The notes under the pieces were generated by a model that saw only the letters and a list, made by a program, of their open reading frames with translations, had not been told where the DNA came from and did not search any database. Both the position numbers and the translations under genes were made by a program. Shown one piece after another: positions 41,439 through 49,832 of a stretch of 64,000 nucleotides of DNA; within the stretch, counting starts at the first letter, position 1; the number at the start of each line of letters is the position of its first letter. The DNA comes from Streptomyces musisoli (GTDB lineage Bacteria > Actinomycetota > Actinomycetes > Streptomycetales > Streptomycetaceae): positions 523,165 to 587,164 of the forward strand of contig NZ_JAERRH010000004.1 in NCBI RefSeq assembly GCF_016741855.1, in the 5' to 3' direction.

Positions 41439-43856
41439 ATGGGACGAGCGGAAGAGAGACGAGCGCGACAGCGCGGTGGCCACCGCGCGGCGCCCAAGCG
41501 CCGCCGCTCCGCCCCCGGGGCCGGCAGCGCCCCCACGGCCGGCACCCCGGCGGCCGCCGGTGCCGCCACGGCCGGCGGCGCGCCCGCGGCGGACGGCAGG
41601 CCCGCGGCCGGCGGCAAGCCCCCCAAGCCCCCGAAGAGCCTCATACGCCGGATATTCAGCTGGAAGAAGATCCTCGGGACCTTCTTCGGGGTCTGCCTGC
41701 TGGGCATCCTGGGCTTCATCGGCCTGTACCTGTACGTGGACGTCCCCGAGGGCAACGCCGCCGCCCAGCGGCAGAGCAACATCTACAAGTTCAGCGACGG
41801 GACGATCCTCGCCCGCGACGGCGAGGTCAACCGCGAGATCGTCGACCTGTCCAAGGTGCCCCGCAAGGTCCAGCTGACCTTCGTCGCCGCGGAGAACAAG
41901 AGCTTCTACCACGACGCCGGCGTCGACTTCAAAGGCACGGCCCGCGGCCTGCTCAACACGCTGTCCGGCAAGGGCAAGCAGGGTGGCTCCACGATCACCC
42001 AGCAGTACGTCAAGAACTTCTACCTCAACCAGGACCAGACCGTCACGCGCAAGCTGAAGGAGCTGGTCATCTCGTTGAAGGTGGACCGCGAGAAGTCCAA
42101 GGACGACATCCTCGCCGGCTACATCAACACCAGCTACTACGGCCGCAACGCCTACGGCATCCAGGCCGCCGCGCAGGCGTACTTCCGCGTCGACGCCGAG
42201 GACCTCTCCGTCGAGCAGGGCGCCTACCTCGCCGCGCTGCTCCAGGCACCGAGCCAGTACGACTGGGCGGTCGCCAGCCCCACCGGCAAGAAGCTGGTCA
42301 CGGCGCGCTGGAACTACGTCCTCGACAACATGGTCGAGGAGGGCTGGCTGCCCAAGGCCAAGCGGGACGCCATGCGCTTCCCCAAGATCAGTGAACCCAA
42401 GGGCGCCCCGGGCCTCGACGGGCAGAAGGGCTACCTGGTCGAACTCGCCAACCAGCAGCTGGAGCACCAGCTCATGGCGGAGCAGGGCCTGACCCAGTCG
42501 CAGGCCGAGGGCGCGGTCGTCGAGAACGGCTGGACCATCACCCTCAACGTCGACCGGAAGAGGCAGGCGGCGCTGGAGAAGGCCGTCAAGACCCAGCTGA
42601 CCAGCAAGCTCGACAAGAAGAAGCGCAAGGTCGACGGCGACATCCAGCCCGGCGCGGTCTCCGTGGACCCCAAGACCGGCAGGATCGTCGCGCTCTACGG
42701 CGGCCAGAACTACTACGAGCACTACTACAACAACGCCACCCGCAAGGACTACCAGCCGGCCTCGACGTTCAAGCCGGTCATCCTCGCGGCCGCGCTGGAG
42801 CACAACGCCACCACGCAGGACGGCAAGCCGATCACCGCCGACACCCTGTACGACGGCACCAGCCGCCACCAGGTCCAGGACCACGGCACCAAGGTCGGCT
42901 TCGCCCCGCCGAACGAGGACGACGTCGACTACGACGACATCACCGTGCAGCAGGCGATGAACAAGTCCGTCAACTCCGTCTTCGCGCAGATGGGCGTGGA
43001 CGTGGGCATGGACGAGGTGATGAGCACGGCCGGCAAGCTCGGCATGGACACCAAGGGCATGCAGGCGGTACCCGCCCAGACGCTGGGCTCGATGGGCGCC
43101 AGCCCCCTGGAGATGGCCGGTATCTACGCCACCTTCGCCAACCACGGCAACAAGGTGACCCCGAGCATCATCAAGTCCGCGGAACAGAAGGACCGCACGG
43201 TCGACATCCCGGACCCCGTCGGCGGCCCGGTGATCAGCCGCACGGCCGCCGACACGGTCACCTCGGTGCTCACCGGCGTGGTCGACGACGGTACGGCCAA
43301 GACGTCCGTGGCGAGCAACCCGCTGCGCGACGGCCAGCAGGTCGCGGGCAAGACCGGTACCTCCGACGAGAACAAGTCGGCCTGGTTCACCGGCTACACC
43401 CCCGATCTGGTCACCTCCGTCGGCCTGTTCGGCGAGGACCCGAAGAGCAAGGCGCACGTGACCATGCGCTGGGCGACCGGCCTGCCGGCCCCCGGCCGGA
43501 TCAACGGCGGCGGCTACCCGGCGGAGATCTGGGCCGCCTACACCTTCGGTGTGACGGACAAGGCCGAGTTCGACCTGAACACCACCCAGGGCGCCGCCGT
43601 CGCGCCGACCGAGACGCCGAGCTGGACGCACAGCCCGAGCCAGACGCCGTCGCAGACGCCCAGCAGCAAGCCGCCGACGTCCGAGTCGCCGTCCAAGTCC
43701 CCGTCGCAGACGCCGTCCAGGACCCCGTCGCAGACGCCGTCCAAGACCCCCTCGCAGACGCCGTCGCAGACGCCGTCCGGCAGCGAGTCGCCGTCGGAGC
43801 CCGCCACGGGGGATCCGCTCGACCCCGAAGGCGACTTCGGCCAGCTGGGGCAGTAG
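41439..43856 (+). CDS. Class A penicillin-binding protein
   Basis: An 805-residue bifunctional peptidoglycan synthase. The cytoplasmic N-terminus is Ala/Pro/Gly/Arg-rich (about 75 residues), with one span (ILGTFFGVCLLGILGFIGLY). The glycosyltransferase domain shows ENKSFYHDAGVDFKGTARGL and GGSTITQQYVKN. The transpeptidase domain shows PASTFKPVILAAALE (SxxK), NKSVNSVFAQMG (SxN) and GKTGTSDENKSAWFTGYTP (KTG). The C-terminus is a Ser/Pro/Thr/Gln repeat tail (SQTPS units). ATG start. Confidence 0.95.
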   Translation: MGRAEERRARQRGGHRAAPKRRRSAPGAGSAPTAGTPAAAGAATAGGAPAADGRPAAGGKPPKPPKSLIRRIFSWKKILGTFFGVCLLGILGFIGLYLYVDVPEGNAAAQRQSNIYKFSDGTILARDGEVNREIVDLSKVPRKVQLTFVAAENKSFYHDAGVDFKGTARGLLNTLSGKGKQGGSTITQQYVKNFYLNQDQTVTRKLKELVISLKVDREKSKDDILAGYINTSYYGRNAYGIQAAAQAYFRVDAEDLSVEQGAYLAALLQAPSQYDWAVASPTGKKLVTARWNYVLDNMVEEGWLPKAKRDAMRFPKISEPKGAPGLDGQKGYLVELANQQLEHQLMAEQGLTQSQAEGAVVENGWTITLNVDRKRQAALEKAVKTQLTSKLDKKKRKVDGDIQPGAVSVDPKTGRIVALYGGQNYYEHYYNNATRKDYQPASTFKPVILAAALEHNATTQDGKPITADTLYDGTSRHQVQDHGTKVGFAPPNEDDVDYDDITVQQAMNKSVNSVFAQMGVDVGMDEVMSTAGKLGMDTKGMQAVPAQTLGSMGASPLEMAGIYATFANHGNKVTPSIIKSAEQKDRTVDIPDPVGGPVISRTAADTVTSVLTGVVDDGTAKTSVASNPLRDGQQVAGKTGTSDENKSAWFTGYTPDLVTSVGLFGEDPKSKAHVTMRWATGLPAPGRINGGGYPAEIWAAYTFGVTDKAEFDLNTTQGAAVAPTETPSWTHSPSQTPSQTPSSKPPTSESPSKSPSQTPSRTPSQTPSKTPSQTPSQTPSGSESPSEPATGDPLDPEGDFGQLGQ

Positions 43857-43865
43857 GGCCACACA

Positions 43866-43905
43866 CGAAGGGGGGCGCCCGGAGTACTCCGGGCGCCCCC
43901 CTTCG
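43866..43905. terminator. Perfect 40-nt palindromic bidirectional terminator
   Basis: CGAAGGGGGGCGCCCGGAGT followed by its exact reverse complement. It sits between the convergent PBP and phosphatase genes. Confidence 0.85.
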
Positions 43906-43925
43906 CGTCGTCCCGCCGGCGGGAC

Positions 43926-46019
43926 TCAGCCGCGGTTCAGCTCGAACCAGACCACCTTGCCGGTGCTCAGCCGGGTCGCGCCCCAGCGCCGGGCCAGCTT
44001 GTTGACCAGGTACAGGCCGCGCCCGCCCTCGTCCGTGGCCCGCGCCTGCCTCAGCCGCGGCAGCTGCGGCACGTCGTCGCCGACCTCGCAGCGCAGCACG
44101 TGCGTCCGCAGCAACCGCAGGGTCACCGGCCGGGACGCGTACCGCACGGCATTCGTCACGACCTCGCTGACCAGCAGCTCCACCGAGTCCGACAGGTCCT
44201 CCAGGTCCCACCGGGCGAGCGCGCGCCGGGCCAGCCGGCGGGCCTGGCCGGGCGCCGTCTCCTCCGGCTCCAGCGTCCAGTACGCGACATCGCTCGGCGC
44301 GATCCCGTCGAACCGGGCGGCGAGCAGCGCGATGTCGTCGTCCCGGTCGCCCGGGCCGAGCATGTCCAGCACCTCGTCGCACAGCGCTTCCAGCGGCGGC
44401 GGATGGTCGGGGCCGGTCAGCTGGGCGGTCGCGGCGAGCTTCTCCCGCAACTGCTCTATGCCGGTCCACACGTCCCGCAGCCGGGACTCCACCAGCCCGT
44501 CGGTGTACAGCAGCAGGGTCGCCCCGGCGGGCGCGTCCAGCTCCACCGCCTCGAAGTCGACCCCGCCGACCCCGATCGGCGCGCCCGGCGGCACCCGCAG
44601 CACCTCGGCCCGCCCGCCCAGGTGCAGCAGCACGGGCGGCGGATGGCCGGCGTTGGCGATCGTGATGCGGTGCGTGACCGGGTCGTAGACGGCGTACAGA
44701 CACGTCGCCATGCGGTCGGTGCCCAGGCGCTGCGCCTGCTCGTCCAGGTGGTGCAGCACCTCCTGCGGCGGCAGGTCGAGCCCGGCCAGGGTCTGCGCGG
44801 TGGTGCGCAGCTGGCCCATGATCGCCGCCGAGGTCATGGAGTGGCCCATGACGTCGCCGACCACCAGCGCGACCCGGCTTCCGGGCAGCGGGATCGCGTC
44901 GTACCAGTCGCCGCCGACCCGCGCGGTCTCCGCCGCCGGCAGATACCGGGAGGCCAGCCGCACCCCGGTCGGGCGGGGCAGGGTCTCGGGCAGCATGGTG
45001 CGCTGCAACTCGTCGGCGATGTAGGCCTCACGGCCGTACAGCACCGCCTTGTCGATGCCGAGCGCGCTGTGCGTGGCGAGCTGGGCGGCCACCAGCAGGT
45101 CGTCGGCCTCGAACGCGAGCCGCTCCGGACGGCGCAGGAACAGGGCCGCGCCGATCACCCGGCGCCGGCCGCGCAGCGGCGCGAGGATCGCGTGCTGGCC
45201 GCCGGGGACGATCGCCTCGCCGCCCTCGCCGAGCAGTTCGGGCAGCGCGGCGCGGGCCGCGGGCGCGTCGGCGAACACCGGCCGCACACCGCGCAGCACC
45301 TCGTTCAGCGCGCCGCCCGGCCGTACCTCGCACAGCTCGGTGGTGAGCGTCGACAGATCCGCCAGCGCGGACGGCTCCGCCTCCGGCTCGAACGCCGACG
45401 GCAGCAGCACACCGTCGGTGTCCCGCTCCTCCGGTATCCGGTCCGTGCGGCGCAGCCGCAGCACCACCGGGCCGGTGGGCCGCTCGTCGCCGACCGGCAG
45501 CGGGTCGCGCAGATAGACCAGGATCGCGTCGGAGAACGTCGGCACGGTGGCCCGGCAGAGCCCCATCACGATCTCGTCCAGGTCGATGCCGCGGGCGATC
45601 CGCCGGGTCGCCGCGCCCACGAATCTGAGCCGGTCCCCGTCCCGCCGCATCGGCATCGGCCGGCCCGGCGGCAGTCCCCGCCCGGTACGGCGCTCCTCGC
45701 CGCCCGCAGTCCGCTCCTGCGCGGTGCCGGGCTGTGCCGGGATGGCCTCCGGTGCGGGGCGTGGTCGGTGGGCGCCGGGTTCGGCGGTGGCGGGCTGGGA
45801 GTGCTCGGGGCCGTTGACCGGGGGCTCCTTCCCCATGCCGTCCTTTCCCTTGCCACGGGGCGTGGCCGTGCCCGGGCCCGGGGGCGTCGTGTCGGCCCGG
45901 GCCTGCGCGGGTAAGGCCGGGTTGCCGAGCTGTTTCGGGGTACGCAGGAGCGCCCCGCGGGCCTCCGCGGGGTCGACGCCCGGCTGGGGGCGTTCGAAGG
46001 AGGTGGGCTGCTCCGTCAC
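43926..46019 (-). CDS. SpoIIE/RsbU-type PP2C phosphatase with GAF and anti-sigma-like kinase domains
   Basis: A 697-residue regulator. The N-terminal 120 residues are Pro/Gly/Arg-rich. A GAF domain is about 130-300 (RIARGIDLDEIVMGLCRATV, with LRGRRRVIGAALFLRRPERL). The PP2C/SpoIIE phosphatase is about 335-545 (ARVGGDWYDAIPLPGSRVAL with the metal Asp, VVGDVMGHSMTSAAIM, DRDDDIALLAARF). The C-terminal HATPase_c is about 570-697 (ELLVSEVVTNAVRYASRPVT, DEGGRGLYLVNKLARRWG). Such proteins control sigma factors by partner switching. GTG at 46019 is chosen; ATG at 45836 would remove about 60 disordered residues. Confidence 0.9.
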   Translation of the reverse strand: MTEQPTSFERPQPGVDPAEARGALLRTPKQLGNPALPAQARADTTPPGPGTATPRGKGKDGMGKEPPVNGPEHSQPATAEPGAHRPRPAPEAIPAQPGTAQERTAGGEERRTGRGLPPGRPMPMRRDGDRLRFVGAATRRIARGIDLDEIVMGLCRATVPTFSDAILVYLRDPLPVGDERPTGPVVLRLRRTDRIPEERDTDGVLLPSAFEPEAEPSALADLSTLTTELCEVRPGGALNEVLRGVRPVFADAPAARAALPELLGEGGEAIVPGGQHAILAPLRGRRRVIGAALFLRRPERLAFEADDLLVAAQLATHSALGIDKAVLYGREAYIADELQRTMLPETLPRPTGVRLASRYLPAAETARVGGDWYDAIPLPGSRVALVVGDVMGHSMTSAAIMGQLRTTAQTLAGLDLPPQEVLHHLDEQAQRLGTDRMATCLYAVYDPVTHRITIANAGHPPPVLLHLGGRAEVLRVPPGAPIGVGGVDFEAVELDAPAGATLLLYTDGLVESRLRDVWTGIEQLREKLAATAQLTGPDHPPPLEALCDEVLDMLGPGDRDDDIALLAARFDGIAPSDVAYWTLEPEETAPGQARRLARRALARWDLEDLSDSVELLVSEVVTNAVRYASRPVTLRLLRTHVLRCEVGDDVPQLPRLRQARATDEGGRGLYLVNKLARRWGATRLSTGKVVWFELNRG

Positions 46020-46319
46020 GCGTGTCGCATCCGTCCGTCCGGGGCTGTGCGCCGGGTACGCCGGGCGCACAGTTGGTCCCGCCGAAGTCCCGATACCCGC
46101 AATACGTGCCCCAGGAACGGAAGTCCCGCGGAGTCGGAGGTTGTTCCCCTGTCGTTCGTGCGGCCGCCGCACTCGGCGGTCCCGCCCTCGTACCCCTCGC
46201 TCACGTCCTGCCGCCCCTCGGTGACGATCGGTCAAGCCCGGCACATGCTCCGGGAGTTGCGCTAACGCCCCTTGCGGAGGACGATCCTACGTTTCTTGCC
46301 CTGGGGCGCATCAAGGGTC
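46020..46319 (-). other. Intergenic region upstream of the PP2C phosphatase
   Basis: No gene was found. CTGTGCGCC (46045-46053) and GGCGCACAG (46064-46072) form a hairpin near the presumed 5' leader of the phosphatase. The promoter was not resolved. Confidence 0.4.
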
Positions 46320-47009
46320 TCATGAGGACAGGTGCGCGGGGGTGCGGTCCCAGTCCTCGGGGAGAGAAGGTACCGCCCAGGACGGGTCCGGGCGCCAGTG
46401 CTGCCAGCCGTCCGAGTACGGCGGCCCCCACGCGCGGATCACCTCCACCGCGTCCCGGCCGGCCGCCCGCACCCGTCCGGCGGTCGCCGCGTCCATCAGC
46501 CCGTCCCGCTGGGCCTGCGCGAACTCGTCCTCGTCCCGCCAGTGCCAACTGCGGTCGGGGTGCACGGAGATGTCCAGGAAGTGGTCCTCGGAGTCCACCC
46601 CGCCCGCCCACCGGCCGAGCGGCTGCTCCAGGTTGACGTACCAGTTCTTGAACCGCCAGCCCGGATCCCAGAACAGCCATACCGACCAGGGCCGGCCGGG
46701 CTGGGCCAGCTTCAGCACGCCCGTGCCGAACCAGCGGTCCCGCTGCACCGTGCGCGGCTTGGTGTAACGGGACTCCAGCGGCTCCTGGTGCACGGGCGTG
46801 CCGTCGGCCAGGACCGGCTTCACACAGTCGGTGCCGGGGGCCAGCCACACCGCCAGCAGCTCGGCGTCGTCGCGTACGACGGTGACGGGCCGGACGATGT
46901 GGAAGTGCTCGCCCCCGTTCTCCCGGTAGCGCCACAGGATGTGCGTGCCCGGGGACCAGTGCGTCGCGGGTCCCGCTGCCACTCGTGTCATCGCTCCGTC
47001 GTCCGTCAT
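46320..47009 (-). CDS. DUF402-domain protein (nucleotide phosphatase family)
   Basis: A 229-residue soluble protein of the DUF402 family. Core motifs: THILWRYRENGGEHFHIVRP, LESRYTKPRTVQRDRWFGTG, WYVNLEQPLGRW, GGVDSEDHFLDISVHPDRSW and DEDEFAQAQRDGL. DUF402 includes metal-dependent nucleoside tri- and diphosphatases. The Asp/Glu residues that bind metal appear present. It has a start ATG and a normal length. No operon partner is evident. Confidence 0.85.
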   Translation of the reverse strand: MTDDGAMTRVAAGPATHWSPGTHILWRYRENGGEHFHIVRPVTVVRDDAELLAVWLAPGTDCVKPVLADGTPVHQEPLESRYTKPRTVQRDRWFGTGVLKLAQPGRPWSVWLFWDPGWRFKNWYVNLEQPLGRWAGGVDSEDHFLDISVHPDRSWHWRDEDEFAQAQRDGLMDAATAGRVRAAGRDAVEVIRAWGPPYSDGWQHWRPDPSWAVPSLPEDWDRTPAHLSS

Positions 47010-47091
47010 GCACAGATATTAGGTGCCGCGGGCATACGACGCTGCGGTGCGCGTCACGGTGGTCCGGGTGGCCGGAAAGGTTCGCCGCCGG

Positions 47092-48489
47092 TCACGGGCG
47101 GGTCATCCGCAGGACGTCCAGCGCCTCGTCGAGCTGCTCCCGCGTCAGGTCGCCGCGCTCCACGTAGCCGCTCTCCAGGACGACTTCACGGATCGTCTTC
47201 CGCTCGGCGAGGGACTTCTTGGCAACCTTCGCGGCCTCCTCGTAGCCGATGTACTTGTTCAGCGGGGTCACCACGGACGGGGACGACTCGGCGTACTCGC
47301 GGGCGCGTTCGCGGTCGGCGGTGATGCCGTCGACCGTGCGGTCGGCCAGCAGCCGGGCTGCGTTGCCGAGCAGCCGGATCGATTCGAGCACGTTCTTGGC
47401 GATGACCGGGAGCATCACGTTCAGCTCGAAGTTGCCGGCGGCGCCGGCCGTGGTGATGGTGGTGTCGTTGCCGATGACCTGGGCGGCGACCATCAGCACG
47501 GCCTCGGGGACGACCGGGTTGACCTTGCCGGGCATGATCGAGGAGCCGGGCTGGAGGTCGGGCAGCCGGATCTCGGCGAGACCGGTGCGCGGCCCGGACG
47601 CCATCCAGCGCAGATCGTTGGCGATCTTCGTCAGGCCGACCGCGATGGTCCGCAGCTGCCCGCTGGTCTCCACGACGCCGTCCCGGGCGCCCTGCGCCTC
47701 GAAGTGGTCGCGGGCCTCGGTGAGCGGCAGCCCGGTGGTCCGCGCGACCTCCTCGATGACGGCGGCGGAGAACCCGGGCGGGGTGTTGATGCCGGTGCCG
47801 ACCGCCGTGCCGCCCAGCGGCAGCTCGGCGAGCCGGGGCAGGGAGGCGCGCAGCCGTTCGACGCCGTAGCGCATCTGGGCCGCGTACCCGCCGAACTCCT
47901 GCCCGAGCGTCACGGGTGTGGCGTCCATCAGATGCGTCCGCCCGGACTTCACCACGTCGGCGAACTCCCCGGACTTGCGCTCCAGGGACGCGGCGAGGTG
48001 CTCCAGGGCCGGGATCAGGTCGTGGGTGACGGCCGCGGTGGCCGCGATGTGCAGGGAGGACGGGAAGACGTCGTTGGACGACTGCGAGGCGTTCACATGG
48101 TCGTTGGGGTGTACGTCCCGGCCGAGCCGCTCGGTCGCCAGTGTCGCGATGACCTCGTTGGTGTTCATGTTGGACGAGGTGCCGGAGCCCGTCTGGAAGA
48201 CGTCCACCGGGAAGTGCTCGTCCCACTTGCCCTCGGCGACCTCGCCGGCCGCCTCCCGGATCGCCTCGGCGACCTCCTTGTCCAGCACGCCCAGCTCGGC
48301 GTTCACCTTCGCCGCCGCCGCCTTGATGCGGGCCAGCGCCTCGATGTGCGCCCGCTCGATGCGCTGCCCGGAGACGGGAAAGTTCTCGACGGCGCGCTGT
48401 GTCTGCGCCCGCCACTTGGCATGGGCCGGGACCCGGACCTCGCCCATCGAGTCGTGCTCGATCCGGTACTGCGGCTCTTCGGTCGTCAT
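47092..48489 (-). CDS. fumC: Class II fumarate hydratase
   Basis: A 465-residue fumarase/aspartase-superfamily enzyme converting fumarate and malate in the TCA cycle. Motifs: FQTGSGTSSNMNTNEV, HPNDHVNASQSSNDVFP, GRTHLMDATPVTLGQEF and the signature loop GSSIMPGKVNPVVPE. Full length. A second, unrelated class I fumarase lies 1.3 kb downstream on the same strand. Confidence 0.96.
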   Translation of the reverse strand: MTTEEPQYRIEHDSMGEVRVPAHAKWRAQTQRAVENFPVSGQRIERAHIEALARIKAAAAKVNAELGVLDKEVAEAIREAAGEVAEGKWDEHFPVDVFQTGSGTSSNMNTNEVIATLATERLGRDVHPNDHVNASQSSNDVFPSSLHIAATAAVTHDLIPALEHLAASLERKSGEFADVVKSGRTHLMDATPVTLGQEFGGYAAQMRYGVERLRASLPRLAELPLGGTAVGTGINTPPGFSAAVIEEVARTTGLPLTEARDHFEAQGARDGVVETSGQLRTIAVGLTKIANDLRWMASGPRTGLAEIRLPDLQPGSSIMPGKVNPVVPEAVLMVAAQVIGNDTTITTAGAAGNFELNVMLPVIAKNVLESIRLLGNAARLLADRTVDGITADRERAREYAESSPSVVTPLNKYIGYEEAAKVAKKSLAERKTIREVVLESGYVERGDLTREQLDEALDVLRMTRP

Positions 48490-48845
48490 CGTCGTACCTC
48501 CGGAACGTTGAGCGTGTGTCGCGGCAGGCGTATTCCCGGCCGCCCCCGGCCCGTACCCGTCGGCGGGCCGGCGGGCGGTGCTTCATTGCCTGAAAGGGTG
48601 GGCGGCGGTATTTGTCATGCACGGAATAAGTAAATGACCGACCGCTCATTCGGCATGGGGGAACGCGTGGCGGAATGTGATTCCGAACACGCGCCGGGTG
48701 AATGCACGGCGCATGCACACCCCGCATCAGCGGCTTCGCCGATCAACGGCAAACAGCTGATCGAATTCCTCAACTACGCGGAAATCGGCGGTACTTCCGC
48801 GTGCCACAATCCGGCCATGACCAGGTGGCGACAGGGAGTGCTGCG
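48490..48845. other. Intergenic region upstream of fumC
   Basis: A 356-bp gap with promoter-like AT-richer sequence (about 48600-48640) but no confident gene. A short reading frame at 48634-48849 ends by GTGA overlap with the next gene and is listed separately as doubtful. Confidence 0.5.
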
Positions 48846-48849
48846 GTGA
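48634..48849 (+). CDS. Doubtful small ORF overlapping the start of the next gene
   Basis: A 71-residue frame with ATG start and weak ribosome site, Cys at several positions (ECDSEHAPGECTAH, GTSACHNPAM), third-position GC lower than its neighbours. Its TGA overlaps the GTG of the following gene. No homology was recognised; it may be only leader RNA. Confidence 0.3.
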   Translation: MTDRSFGMGERVAECDSEHAPGECTAHAHPASAASPINGKQLIEFLNYAEIGGTSACHNPAMTRWRQGVLR

Positions 48850-49064
48850 ACCAGAGCAAGGCGATCCTTATCGGAGCGATCATCACCGGTGTCGCGGCGA
48901 TCATCGCGGCGATCATCACTTTCGGGGGCGGCCCGTCGGAGACCAACGCCTGCAAGAACGAGGCGCAGACCGTGCAGAACTGCGGCAGGGACAACGAGAT
49001 CCACATCGACTCGCCGGCGCAGTCGTCTCCCGCGAGCGAGGGTACGGGTGCCGCGGGCCGCTAG
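48846..49064 (+). CDS. Small membrane protein with CKNEAQTVQNCG motif, function unknown
   Basis: A 72-residue protein, not recognised. One N-terminal span (AILIGAIITGVAAIIAAIIT), then a short extracytoplasmic part with CKNEAQTVQNCGRDNEIHID and a Ser/Pro/Ala end. The next gene overlaps it by 17 bp and carries the similar CSHTINCGRGNTADQTRV after its lipobox, so the two probably act together or derive from one duplication. GTG at 48846 with agggagtgct upstream. Confidence 0.7.
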   Translation: MNQSKAILIGAIITGVAAIIAAIITFGGGPSETNACKNEAQTVQNCGRDNEIHIDSPAQSSPASEGTGAAGR

Positions 49065-49779
49065 GGCGGGACGACCGGCCGCGTACCTGGCGGCGGCCTG
49101 CCTGGCCGCCGCCGGTGTCACGGCGTGCGGCGACCGGAACTCGTGCAGCCACACGATCAACTGCGGCAGGGGCAACACCGCCGACCAGACGCGGGTGGTG
49201 CCGACCGGGGCGCCGCCGCCGCCGTCGTCCTCGCCGACGGCGGGCACGGCGTCGGCGAGTCCCACCCCGCCCGACGACGCGGAGTCGTCCGAGCCCCCGC
49301 CGCCCCCCGTGCCGGAGCACCGGTACCTCTCACAGCTCGGCGCGGTCCCGGGCACGGACTCGGACACCGAGGTCGACGCCACGGCGGTCGTGGGGGGCAC
49401 CCCCTACGACCACAGCGTCACGTTCGTCTGTTCCACGTACTGCAACAACGGGCCGGACGAAAAGCCGCAGAGCGTGGTCTCCTTCAACCTGGGCGGCCGC
49501 TATCGCACGCTCACACTGAAAATGGCGGTACTCGATTCCAGCCCGGACGAAAACGAGACCGGCACGTTCGAGGTCTATCTCGACACCGTTCCGCAGGGCG
49601 CCCGGCACGTGAGTTTCGGTTCCCCGAAAACACAGACCCTGAATGTCGCGGGCGTCAACCGTGTCCGGCTCGTCGCCTACCGCCCCGGAACGGTTCCCAA
49701 CGCCGCCATGGCCGGCGCCCAGCTGCTCGACACCGTCGTGCCCCATCTGGCCTGGCTGAACCCCGAGTTGCACCGTTGA
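49048..49779 (+). CDS. Lipoprotein with NPCBM-like domain and shared Cys motif
   Basis: A 243-residue lipoprotein. Signal AYLAAACLAAAGVTAC with lipobox VTAC near residue 24, then CSHTINCGRGN and a Pro/Ser/Thr linker. The C-terminal beta domain is about 90-243: YLSQLGAVPGTDSDTEVD, YDHSVTFVCSTYC, VVSFNLGGRYRTLTLKMAVL and VNRVRLVAYRPG. The strand pattern and N-L-G-x-x-Y resemble NPCBM/NEW2-type carbohydrate-binding domains. GTG at 49048 (ribosome site gcgagggtac) overlaps the small membrane gene. Role: possibly a cell-wall or glycan-binding surface factor. Confidence 0.7.
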   Translation: MPRAARAGRPAAYLAAACLAAAGVTACGDRNSCSHTINCGRGNTADQTRVVPTGAPPPPSSSPTAGTASASPTPPDDAESSEPPPPPVPEHRYLSQLGAVPGTDSDTEVDATAVVGGTPYDHSVTFVCSTYCNNGPDEKPQSVVSFNLGGRYRTLTLKMAVLDSSPDENETGTFEVYLDTVPQGARHVSFGSPKTQTLNVAGVNRVRLVAYRPGTVPNAAMAGAQLLDTVVPHLAWLNPELHR

Positions 49780-49783
49780 ACGA

Positions 49784-49814
49784 GCGGAGCCCCGGCCGAC
49801 GGCCGGGGCTCCGC
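49784..49814. terminator. Bidirectional terminator between lipoprotein and class I fumarase
   Basis: GCGGAGCCCCGGCC and GGCCGGGGCTCCGC are perfect 14-bp arms with a 3-nt loop. Confidence 0.8.
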
Positions 49815-49832
49815 ACATGCGCCGTGACCGGC

